Assembly: GCF_001612635.1 (NCBI RefSeq)
Contig: NZ_BDAV01000006.1
Span: 1-64,000 of the forward strand
Reading direction: 5' to 3'
DNA length: 64,000 nt
From: Nocardia africana NBRC 100379
GTDB lineage: Bacteria > Actinomycetota > Actinomycetes > Mycobacteriales > Mycobacteriaceae
Below the pieces are notes generated by a model, which did no database searches, was not told where the DNA came from, and worked only from the letters and a program-made list of their open reading frames with translations. Below, piece after piece: positions 57,680-64,000 of the stretch; positions within the stretch are counted from its first letter, which is position 1, and each line of letters begins with the position of its first letter. Position numbers and translations under genes: made by a program.

Positions 57680-57765
57680 CCGATCCTCCCTGTTTCGGTT
57701 CCCCTGCTGAGACCAGGATGCGCGTACTGGGCGAACTCGCGTTCAGTGGTGCTACGCGAGCCGAT

Positions 57766-58386
57766 TCAGCGTCTTGCTCCGATCGAGAAGACGATGTCGA
57801 TCAAACGGGTGAAGCGGGCGGTCAGGTCGGCGGACGATTCTTCGGGATGCGCTCGGGCCCAGGCCATTACCGCGTCGACCGCGGCGGTCCAGATGCCGGC
57901 GAGCGCTTCGATATCGCGTTCGTCGGTGTCGCCCAGGGCGTCGAGGAAGCGGCGCACGCCCGAGTCGGCGTGTGCGGCGATCCGGGTGCGGTAGCCGTGC
58001 ACCAGATCGGCCACCGCACCGGTCGCCGGTGCGGTCGGGTCGTGGATGATCCGCCAGGCGGTGCGGTCGGGGCCGAGGGTGTCGAAGAGGCCGCGCAGGG
58101 CGTTGCCGGGCATCGCGAAAGGGGCTGTGGCGGGGTCCATTTCGTCGTCGAGGCGCTCCAGGAGCGGATCGGCCAGCGCGGTCAGGCACTCCGCGTAGAG
58201 CTGTTCCTTCGAGGTGAAGTGCTGATAGACGAGAGCCTTGGAGATGCCCGCGCGGCCGGCGATGGACACCATCGAGACGGCGGCGAACCCGCGTTCGGCG
58301 AACTCCCGCATGGCGGCGATCAGGATTTCCTCGCGCCGGTTCTGCGCGGGCATGCCCTTGGTTCCGAGTCCGGCGGCCGTTGACAT
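57766..58386 (-). CDS. TetR-family regulator
   Basis: Protein of 206 residues. HTH: RREEILIAAMREFAERGFAA, VSMVSIAGRAGISKALVYQH, FTSKEQLY; helical C-terminus with IIHDPTAPATGAVADLVHGY. The start ATG lies 13 bases from a long palindrome (58399-58434), and the divergent gene is the sterol-desaturase-like gene, the probable target. Confidence 0.9.
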   Translation of the reverse strand: MSTAAGLGTKGMPAQNRREEILIAAMREFAERGFAAVSMVSIAGRAGISKALVYQHFTSKEQLYAECLTALADPLLERLDDEMDPATAPFAMPGNALRGLFDTLGPDRTAWRIIHDPTAPATGAVADLVHGYRTRIAAHADSGVRRFLDALGDTDERDIEALAGIWTAAVDAVMAWARAHPEESSADLTARFTRLIDIVFSIGARR

Positions 58387-58398
58387 GCGCCCGAACTT

Positions 58399-58434
58399 AC
58401 CCTACGGTCACTTTCAGTGAAGTGACCGTAGGGT
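58399..58434. promoter_or_regulatory. Large palindromic operator (TetR)
   Basis: ACCCTACGGTCACTT (58399-58413) and AAGTGACCGTAGGGT (58420-58434) are perfect 15-base arms around six bases. Each arm also contains a near TGACCnTAnGGTCA unit (TGACCGTAGGGTCA at 58423-58436), so two repressor dimers could bind side by side. It lies between the divergent TetR and desaturase genes. Confidence 0.78.
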
Positions 58435-58462
58435 CATATAGTCGTTCCGGAGAGTGCCTGCG

Positions 58463-59344
58463 ATGACCCTGTGGGAACAGATCAACCAGCCGGTGACCTA
58501 CGCGGTGCCGTTCTTCGTGCTCGCGATGGTCCTGGAGATCGCCGCCCTGCGCGGTCATGGCGAGGATCGCGCAGGCTACGACGTGACCGACGCACGGACG
58601 AGCCTGACCATGGGCTTCGTCTCACTCTTCGTCAGCGGTGCCGCGAAATTCGCCGCACTCATCGGCTATGCCGTGTTGTACGTGCACGCGCCGTGGCAGG
58701 TCGATCCGCGCAATCCGCTGGCGTGGCTGGGGGTCATGCTCGCGGTGGATCTGCTCTGGTACGCCTATCACCGCCTCGCGCATCGAATCCGGGTGGTGTG
58801 GGCGGCGCATCAGGTGCACCACAACAGCCGGTACTTCAACTACGCGACCGCGCTGCGCCAGAAATGGAATCCGTGGTTCGAACTCCTGGCGTGGGTGCCG
58901 CTGCCGCTGTTGGGCGTGCCGCCGTGGATGATCTTCACGGCCTGGTCGTTCAACCTCGTCTACCAGTTCTGGGTGCACACCGAGACCATCGGAAAGCTCC
59001 CCCGCTGGTTCGAATTCGTCTTCAACACGCCGTCCCATCACCGCGTGCACCATGCCAGCGATCGGGAGTATCTGGACCGCAATTACGGCGGCATCCTGAT
59101 CCTGTGGGACCGCATGTTCGGCACCTTCCGCGCCGAGACCTTCCGGCCCACCTACGGACTCACGAAGAACATCGACAGCTCGAACGTCCTCACGCTGCAG
59201 TACTACGAGTTCGGCGCGTTGTGGCGAGACCTGCGCTCCACCAGGCGACTTCGCGAATGGGCCGGGTATCTGTTCGGCCCGCCCGGGTGGGAGCCCGCCG
59301 CCGCACGCAGGGGCGACATCGGCGATCGACTACCCGAAGCCTGA
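58463..59344 (+). CDS. Sterol desaturase/fatty acid hydroxylase-like membrane protein
   Basis: 293 residues from ATG 58463 (CCGGAGAG upstream). Several membrane helices, and the histidine clusters of the di-iron family: YHRLAHRIRVVWAAHQVHHN, and SHHRVHHASDREYLDRNYGG with FVFNTPSHH. Such enzymes hydroxylate or desaturate lipids in the membrane using O2. The TetR palindrome just upstream suggests induction by a lipid-like ligand. Confidence 0.88.
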   Translation: MTLWEQINQPVTYAVPFFVLAMVLEIAALRGHGEDRAGYDVTDARTSLTMGFVSLFVSGAAKFAALIGYAVLYVHAPWQVDPRNPLAWLGVMLAVDLLWYAYHRLAHRIRVVWAAHQVHHNSRYFNYATALRQKWNPWFELLAWVPLPLLGVPPWMIFTAWSFNLVYQFWVHTETIGKLPRWFEFVFNTPSHHRVHHASDREYLDRNYGGILILWDRMFGTFRAETFRPTYGLTKNIDSSNVLTLQYYEFGALWRDLRSTRRLREWAGYLFGPPGWEPAAARRGDIGDRLPEA

Positions 59345-59539
59345 CCGCGCGGTTTCAGCCCGGCAGATTGGTCGTCTCGCCGTGCCGGACCGGCGTCGCC
59401 CCCACATCACCCGAGCGCCGCGCTCGCCGCTCGAGGTTCTCGGCTGGGAACCGACGCATCCCAGCCTGTTGGAGGACCTGACGAGCATCCGCCCGTGATC
59501 GGTTGCGGGCGCGGTGACCGTATCGGATACCGTGCCAGG

Positions 59540-60067
59540 GTGAACGCCCGCATGTGCCCGCCCGGTGTGGTCGTGATGGGGGTTTCCGGCACCGGGAAAT
59601 CGACAGTCGGCCGTTTTCTTGCCGACCGGCTCGGTGTGCCGTTCGCGGATGCGGACGACCTGCACTCGCCCGCCAATGTCGCGAAGATGTCCGCGGGTAT
59701 CGCGTTGACGGATGAGGATCGCGCGCCGTGGCTCGCGGCGGTCGGGGGCTGGTTGCACGAGCGGATGGCCGAGGGGACCGGCGGTGTGATCGCGTGCTCG
59801 GCGCTCAGGCGCAGTTATCGCGATATCGTGCGGGCCGCTGTGCCCGAGGTGTTCTTCGTGCATCTGACCGCGGATCGCGACGACTTGGTCGCCCGGATGT
59901 CTCGCCGCCGCGGCCATTACATGCCTGTGTCCCTTGTCGATTCGCAGTTGCGCACGCTCGAGCCGCTGGACGCCGGCGAACACGGGGTTGTGGTTCACAC
60001 CGATCGGACTCCGGAGGTCCTCGCGGAGAATGTCGCCGCTCTCGTGCGCGAGTGGCATACGCGTTAG
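59540..60067 (+). CDS. gntK: Gluconokinase
   Basis: 175 residues from GTG 59540; ATG 59552 is an alternative. P-loop VVMGVSGTGKSTVGRFLADR, then FADADDLHSPANVAKMSAGI, ACSALRRSYRDIVR, FFVHLTADRDDLVARM and SRRRGHYMPVSLVDSQLRTL, EPL: all conserved blocks of the GntK family. It phosphorylates gluconate to 6-phosphogluconate for the pentose-phosphate pathway. No gluconate permease or regulator is next to it. Confidence 0.92.
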   Translation: MNARMCPPGVVVMGVSGTGKSTVGRFLADRLGVPFADADDLHSPANVAKMSAGIALTDEDRAPWLAAVGGWLHERMAEGTGGVIACSALRRSYRDIVRAAVPEVFFVHLTADRDDLVARMSRRRGHYMPVSLVDSQLRTLEPLDAGEHGVVVHTDRTPEVLAENVAALVREWHTR

Positions 60068-60160
60068 TTCGGCGCGGTCATCGGCGGCGGCACAGCGGTC
60101 GATGTCTCGGTGATCGGGAGATGTGCCCCGGGGCGCGGCCGGGAGTTCTAGCTTCGACCC

Positions 60161-62278
60161 GTGCCGCGCAACCAGACCTTTCCGCATTTGCTCGCTCCGG
60201 GGACCATCGGCCCGATGACCGTCCCGAACCGCGTCGTTCTGCCCGCGATGGATATGAACCTCTGCGAAGACGGGGAGATCGAGCAGGGCGATATCGATCA
60301 TTTCGTCGCTCGCGCGGCCGGTGGGACGGGGTTGATCATCACCGGGTGCTGCGCTGTGGCCTACCCGGTGGGCTGTGCGAGCACGAAGGAACCCGGATTG
60401 TCCGAGGACCGGTTCATTCCCGGTCTGCGGGCGCTCGCGGACGCCGTTCACGCCGCGGGGAGCACCTTGTGTGTGCAGATGACGCACCACGGCAAGATCG
60501 CCCGGATCGATACCGTGCACGGGCGGCCGCTGCTGGTTCCGTCGGTGCCGAGCGGCTCCGCGGATCTGTCGGCGCTGGCCGACAACACTCCGGAAGAGCT
60601 GCACAAGCTGGCCGCTGTCACAGGCGGCAAGCAGGCCACCTACCACGAAGCCACACAGGACGATATCGACTGGGTGGTGCGGTGTTTCGCGGAGGCCGCC
60701 GGGCGGGTGAAGGCAGCCGGTGGCGACGCCGTCGAAATTCACTGCGCGCACGGATACATCCTCGGCGGCTTCTTGAGCCGGGCGGACAACAAGCGGACCG
60801 ATGACTACGGCGGCTCGCTGGCGAATCGGGCGCGATTGGCGGTCGAGGTGATCCGCGCGGTCAAGGCCGAGGTCGGCGATTCGCTGGCGATTCTGGTGCG
60901 GATCGCGGGGCGGGAATTCGGTGAGGACGACGATGCGCTGACCATCGAGGAGGCGAAGCAGGCTTCGGCGCTGTTCGAAGCGGCCGGGGCCGACGCGATC
61001 CATGTCACCGGCTGGGGACGTAATCCGTTCTCCAACTTCACCGATGGGCCGCTCCCCGACCATGTCGGCGCGTATACGGAATTGGCGGGCGAGGTGAAGA
61101 AGGCCGTCTCGATTCCGGTGATCACTGTCGGCCGGGTGCTGCCGGAGGTCGGCGAGAAGGTCATCGCCGAGGGGAAGGCGGATTTCGCGGCGATGGGGCG
61201 GCAATTGCTCGCCGACCCGGACTTGGTGAACAAGCTGCGTGCCGGGGCACCGCAGAACGTCCGGCCCTGCATCAATTGCTATGTGTGCGTTCAGGAGAAC
61301 TTCTGGGACGACACACCCCTGTGTGCGGTGAACCCCGCACTCGGCAACGAGAAACTGCTTCCGCTGGTTCGCAGCACGACCTCGAAACATGTCGTCGTGG
61401 CCGGAGCCGGCCCCGGCGGGCTCGAGGTCGCCCGTCTCGCCGCCGAGCGCGGACACCGAGTCACGGTGCTGGACAAGGCCGATCGCCTCGGTGGCACCCT
61501 CTGGTTCTCCAGCCTCACCACGCCCGACAACGAGCGCCTGCTGAACTGGCTGAAGGTGCAGGTCGAGCAACTCGACATCGACATCCGATTGAAGACCGAG
61601 GCGACCGTGCCGGCGATCACGGCGCTGAATCCCGATGTGGTCGTGGTGGCCACCGGTGCGGTGCGCGAGCGCCCGGCGGTGCCCGGCAGCGACCTGCCGC
61701 ACGTGCACACCGGAGATACGTTGCGCGCCTTGATGACCGGTGTCGGCGACGCTCCCGGGGTGCCACCGTTGCTGCGTACCGTCGCGAGACTGGGCAAGGT
61801 TTCCGGGATCACGAAGAGTCCCGCCGCGATCCGGTCGGTGACGCGCCGATTCCTGCCGATGGGCAAGAATGTGGTGGTGATCGGCGGTTCGCTTGTCGGG
61901 CTGGAACTTTCGGAATTCCTGGCCGAACGCGGGCGCGCCGTGACGCTCCTCGAGGAAGGTCGGCAGCTCGGTGTGCCGATGGCAATGCCGCGGCGGTGGA
62001 CGGCCGTCCGGCGTGCGGGCGAGGCGGGCGTCACCATCCACCGGCACGCGACCGTACTCCGAATCACCGAGCGGCACGTCGAATTTCGCGTCGGCGAACA
62101 GATATCGACCGCGGCGGCGGACATGGTCGTGGTGGCCTCGGGGGTGTCGGCGCAAGCACCCCTGGCCGATGCGCTGGCGGGTATGGTCCCCGAGGTGCAT
62201 GTCGTAGGTGATGCCGGTTCGGTCGATTACATCGAGGGCGCGATCCACTCGGCATGGAAGGTCGCGACAGCACTGTAA
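60161..62278 (+). CDS. Old-Yellow-Enzyme/FAD oxidoreductase (dienoyl-CoA reductase-like)
   Basis: Protein of 705 residues, start GTG; TAGCTT at 60149-60154 suggests a leaderless message. The N-terminal 350 residues are an FMN-binding TIM barrel of OYE type (NRVVLPAMDMNLCEDGEI, LCVQMTHHGK, EIHCAHGYILGGFLSRADNK, RTDDYGGSL). An iron-sulfur motif CINCYVCVQENFWDDTPLC follows. The rest is a two-dinucleotide-binding domain (VVVAGAGPGGLEVARLAAER, VVVIGGSLVGLELSEFLAER). This is the 2,4-dienoyl-CoA reductase/trimethylamine dehydrogenase layout: electrons pass from NAD(P)H via FAD and the 4Fe-4S cluster to FMN. Substrate unknown. Confidence 0.9.
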   Translation: MPRNQTFPHLLAPGTIGPMTVPNRVVLPAMDMNLCEDGEIEQGDIDHFVARAAGGTGLIITGCCAVAYPVGCASTKEPGLSEDRFIPGLRALADAVHAAGSTLCVQMTHHGKIARIDTVHGRPLLVPSVPSGSADLSALADNTPEELHKLAAVTGGKQATYHEATQDDIDWVVRCFAEAAGRVKAAGGDAVEIHCAHGYILGGFLSRADNKRTDDYGGSLANRARLAVEVIRAVKAEVGDSLAILVRIAGREFGEDDDALTIEEAKQASALFEAAGADAIHVTGWGRNPFSNFTDGPLPDHVGAYTELAGEVKKAVSIPVITVGRVLPEVGEKVIAEGKADFAAMGRQLLADPDLVNKLRAGAPQNVRPCINCYVCVQENFWDDTPLCAVNPALGNEKLLPLVRSTTSKHVVVAGAGPGGLEVARLAAERGHRVTVLDKADRLGGTLWFSSLTTPDNERLLNWLKVQVEQLDIDIRLKTEATVPAITALNPDVVVVATGAVRERPAVPGSDLPHVHTGDTLRALMTGVGDAPGVPPLLRTVARLGKVSGITKSPAAIRSVTRRFLPMGKNVVVIGGSLVGLELSEFLAERGRAVTLLEEGRQLGVPMAMPRRWTAVRRAGEAGVTIHRHATVLRITERHVEFRVGEQISTAAADMVVVASGVSAQAPLADALAGMVPEVHVVGDAGSVDYIEGAIHSAWKVATAL

Positions 62279-62280
62279 CT

Positions 62281-62775
62281 TCAGACGCGCAGGAGTTTCC
62301 TTATCCCCCACCGCATTCCACGCCCCGACACCACCAGGACCACCACGACCACCGCCGCACCCAGCGCGCAGCGCAGCCAGTACGCCGCGCCGACCGGGGC
62401 CTCCCCCATGGCCGCGTGCAGGCCGTTCTGCCACGCGGCGGCGCGCACGACGACCGCTGTCACCACGAAGCCGCAGATCAGCAGGATCGGGACGCGATGG
62501 CGGCCGAAGCGTTCGTCGAGATCGATACGCCAGCGTCGCAGCGTGATGCGCAGCAGACCGGACACTCCGATGGCTAGTGCCACCGGCACACCGGTCAGGA
62601 TGGCCTGGGAGACGGAGGTGCGCGGCAGCACGGCCGGAAGCAGCGAGATCACGACGGCGATGGTGACGGCGACGACCGTATCGATGCGCGGACGCACGTG
62701 GAGAGGCCGGTGCCGACGAGGCTTCGTCGTCGAATTCGCCCGCGGGGTTGTGCTCGGCATTGTCACGGTGGTCAC
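62281..62775 (-). CDS. Membrane protein like the N-terminal part of alpha/beta-hydrolase-9 proteins
   Basis: 164 residues from GTG 62775, overlapping the preceding stop (GTGA). Four hydrophobic helices, with PAVLPRTSVSQAILTGVPVA and LLRITLRRWRID, the signature of the membrane N-terminal domain found ahead of DUF2235-like or alpha/beta-hydrolase-9 catalytic domains. Here the catalytic domain is absent, so it is either a stand-alone membrane module or a shortened gene. Co-transcribed with the phospholipase-like gene. Confidence 0.65.
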   Translation of the reverse strand: MTTVTMPSTTPRANSTTKPRRHRPLHVRPRIDTVVAVTIAVVISLLPAVLPRTSVSQAILTGVPVALAIGVSGLLRITLRRWRIDLDERFGRHRVPILLICGFVVTAVVVRAAAWQNGLHAAMGEAPVGAAYWLRCALGAAVVVVVLVVSGRGMRWGIRKLLRV

Positions 62776-63578
62776 CCGGCGGCCCCGGCTTCCGCGATGG
62801 CATCGGTGGCCGCGAGCCGAGCCGGCCGCAGACGCCGCCATGCCACGATGCCGACGATCGCCGCCGAGACCGCTCCGACCGCGGCGGGACCACCGAAGTG
62901 CAGTATCTGGTCGCTGAGCCGTTCGCCCGACAGTCGCGTGCCGAACAGGAACTCCGGATCCGGCGTGGCGTAGTTCTGCCGCCGGGAGTTCAGGTCGACG
63001 CCCGTGGTGGCGACCGTAGCCAGGACGTCACATCGGGCACGTGCGGCAGTATCGGGGCGCGTATCGCAGGCGGCGTGCATGCGGCGCTGCAGGGTGGCGT
63101 CGATGGCCTGGCGCGCCCACGGCTGCAGCGGCTGCTGCCGCTGTTCGGCATAGCGCAGCATGTCGTAGCCCAGGTCGTGTGCCTTGCACGCCTCGGTGAA
63201 CTCGGCCGGGAGCTGAATCGGCGACGAGCAGTCACCGTCGGGATCGACCAGTATCCCGTCCTCGACCACCGGACGGTAGCCCGCCTCGGCCGCGAAATCG
63301 GCCGGCACGGCCACCGACCAGGGATGATCGCCGACCAGATCGGTGACCGCAGCGCGGGCCTGCGCATTCTCCACGCCCGGCTTCGCCACCGCCGCCGAGG
63401 CGGGCATGGCGGGCGCGAAGGCCAGCGGCACCATGGCGGTCATCGCCGCCAGCATCACCGAGACGACCACCTGGCGAACCGTGCCCAGGCGTCGTGGCCG
63501 GCGATCTCGGGCGGGTGCGGTCGGCGTCGATTCCGGCAGGGCGCGCGGCCCGGCCGGACCCGGTGATGCGTCGGTCAT
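62772..63578 (-). CDS. Phospholipase A2-like exported/membrane-anchored protein
   Basis: Protein of 268 residues. A basic cytoplasmic leader and membrane/signal helix (VRQVVVSVMLAAMTAMVPLA) are followed by a prokaryotic phospholipase A2 fold: DGDCSSPIQLPAEFTEACKA, then HDLGYDMLRYAEQRQQPLQP, with the catalytic CxxHD arrangement and several cysteines. A second membrane helix near the C-terminus (GAVSAAIVGIVAWRRL) would anchor it. It should cleave phospholipids outside the membrane. It forms an operon with the downstream membrane gene. Confidence 0.8.
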   Translation of the reverse strand: MTDASPGPAGPRALPESTPTAPARDRRPRRLGTVRQVVVSVMLAAMTAMVPLAFAPAMPASAAVAKPGVENAQARAAVTDLVGDHPWSVAVPADFAAEAGYRPVVEDGILVDPDGDCSSPIQLPAEFTEACKAHDLGYDMLRYAEQRQQPLQPWARQAIDATLQRRMHAACDTRPDTAARARCDVLATVATTGVDLNSRRQNYATPDPEFLFGTRLSGERLSDQILHFGGPAAVGAVSAAIVGIVAWRRLRPARLAATDAIAEAGAAG

Positions 63579-63626
63579 GGATGCCGAAGGTAACCGATTC
63601 AGCTGAGAAAGACCGACTCGCGCGCC

Positions 63627-64000
63627 TCAATCCCTCATCAACCCGATCCAGATGTGGTCCCGTGCGCGGGTCAGCGCCACCATGGTCTGTCGTGCCGCCA
63701 GCTCCGCCCGGTCGCGCTCACTGCCGCGCAATCGGTCGACGGGTGCCGTCGGCGCGTCGGTGAGGTGGAACACCGCGGCGAAGTCCATACCCTTAGCGCG
63801 ATGGACGGTCCCCACCTTCACCGCATCGTGCTGGGTGCCGTCGTAGTGTTCGAGGGAGACGGACGCAATCCTCTTGCGGTGCAATGCTGTTCGGATTCTC
63901 TCGGCCTGACGGTTGGTGTCGGTGATCACGGCGACGTCGGAGTTCGGATATCCGGAGTCGATCAGGGCCGCGATCACCTTCTCCTCGGCTCGGGACCGCG
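63627..64000 (-). CDS. C-terminal part of a UvrD/Rep-type helicase (5' end outside window)
   Basis: The frame is open from the right edge to TGA at 63627 and encodes at least 116 residues: VAVITDTNRQAERIRTALHR, then VGTVHRAKGMDFAAVFHLT (motif V/TxHxxKG), and LAARQTMVALTRARDHIWIG (motif VI, VALTRAR). It is the last part of lobe 2A of a superfamily 1A helicase. The rest lies beyond 64000. Confidence 0.82.
   Translation of the reverse strand, partial: RSRAEEKVIAALIDSGYPNSDVAVITDTNRQAERIRTALHRKRIASVSLEHYDGTQHDAVKVGTVHRAKGMDFAAVFHLTDAPTAPVDRLRGSERDRAELAARQTMVALTRARDHIWIGLMRD

Noticed and set aside
59330..62893. 1187-codon open frame on the minus strand across three genes
   Set aside because: It runs antisense to gntK, the OYE-like gene and others, is rich in Arg/His/Pro/Gly and shows no domain. 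Long antisense frames are expected in GC-rich DNA, and the plus-strand genes have complete catalytic motifs.

Overview
The window is GC-rich DNA from a mycolate-type actinomycete, most likely Nocardia or a close relative. The signs are WXG100/ESX-type proteins, a DUF732 exported protein, DUF2510 domains, an F420-type (deazaflavin) nitroreductase domain, frequent GTG starts and several apparently leaderless transcripts. No rRNA, tRNA, CRISPR array or transposase was recognised. No database search was possible, so families are named from motifs seen by eye.

Layout. (A) 1-7.2 kb is accessory and worn: a truncated membrane gene, a DUF488 gene, a DUF2510-coiled coil-T5orf172 gene, a Trypco2 plus trypsin/Sel1 pair, a relic of an ESX toxin gene, an intact DUF3048 lipoprotein and a stand-alone dapA paralogue. 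(B) 7.4-11.4 kb is a three-gene operon: an HTH-HsdM methylase with its own half-specificity domain, a small HsdS-like protein and a soluble Ser/Thr kinase with a helical-repeat tail. (C) 11.5-14.9 kb holds small exported or membrane proteins. (D) 15.0-24.4 kb holds a DISARM-like pair (SNF2 helicase plus a 1540-residue adenine methylase whose 3' part is compositionally distinct), then a HAD phosphatase and a membrane protein. (E) 24.5-27.7 kb holds an HTH/TPR regulator coupled to a flavin-reductase-like gene, with a divergent chain of tiny overlapping genes. (F) 27.9-39.1 kb holds two ESX toxin cassettes pointing inward at a UPF1-like helicase gene, with direct repeats and gene relics around it. 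(G) 39.5-48.0 kb is a two-gene operon: a 2116-residue DEAD/DEAH-DUF1998 helicase with a nuclease-like tail, and a UvrD helicase carrying an N-terminal RelE/ParE-like domain. (H) 48.2-51.9 kb holds small exported proteins and a secreted esterase. (I) 51.9-64 kb is ordinary metabolism and regulation: P450, phosphotransferase, two TetR modules with clear operators, sterol desaturase-like, gluconokinase, Old-Yellow-Enzyme-like reductase, phospholipase A2-like, and the end of a UvrD-type helicase.

How it may work together. Regions B, D, F (helicase) and G read as a defence island of DNA modification plus DNA translocation or cleavage, mixed with contact-dependent toxin cassettes. The best candidates for something undescribed are the giant helicase/RelE-UvrD operon, the kinase-methylase-specificity operon and the HAD/membrane pair. 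An identical 16-base palindrome-bearing promoter element occurs at 11.5 kb and 48.2 kb, close to the two edges of the main island and in both cases ahead of small-protein genes. Reciprocal relics (toxin relic beside intact DUF3048, DUF3048 relic beside intact toxin) and the direct repeats show repeated duplication and recombination in the island.
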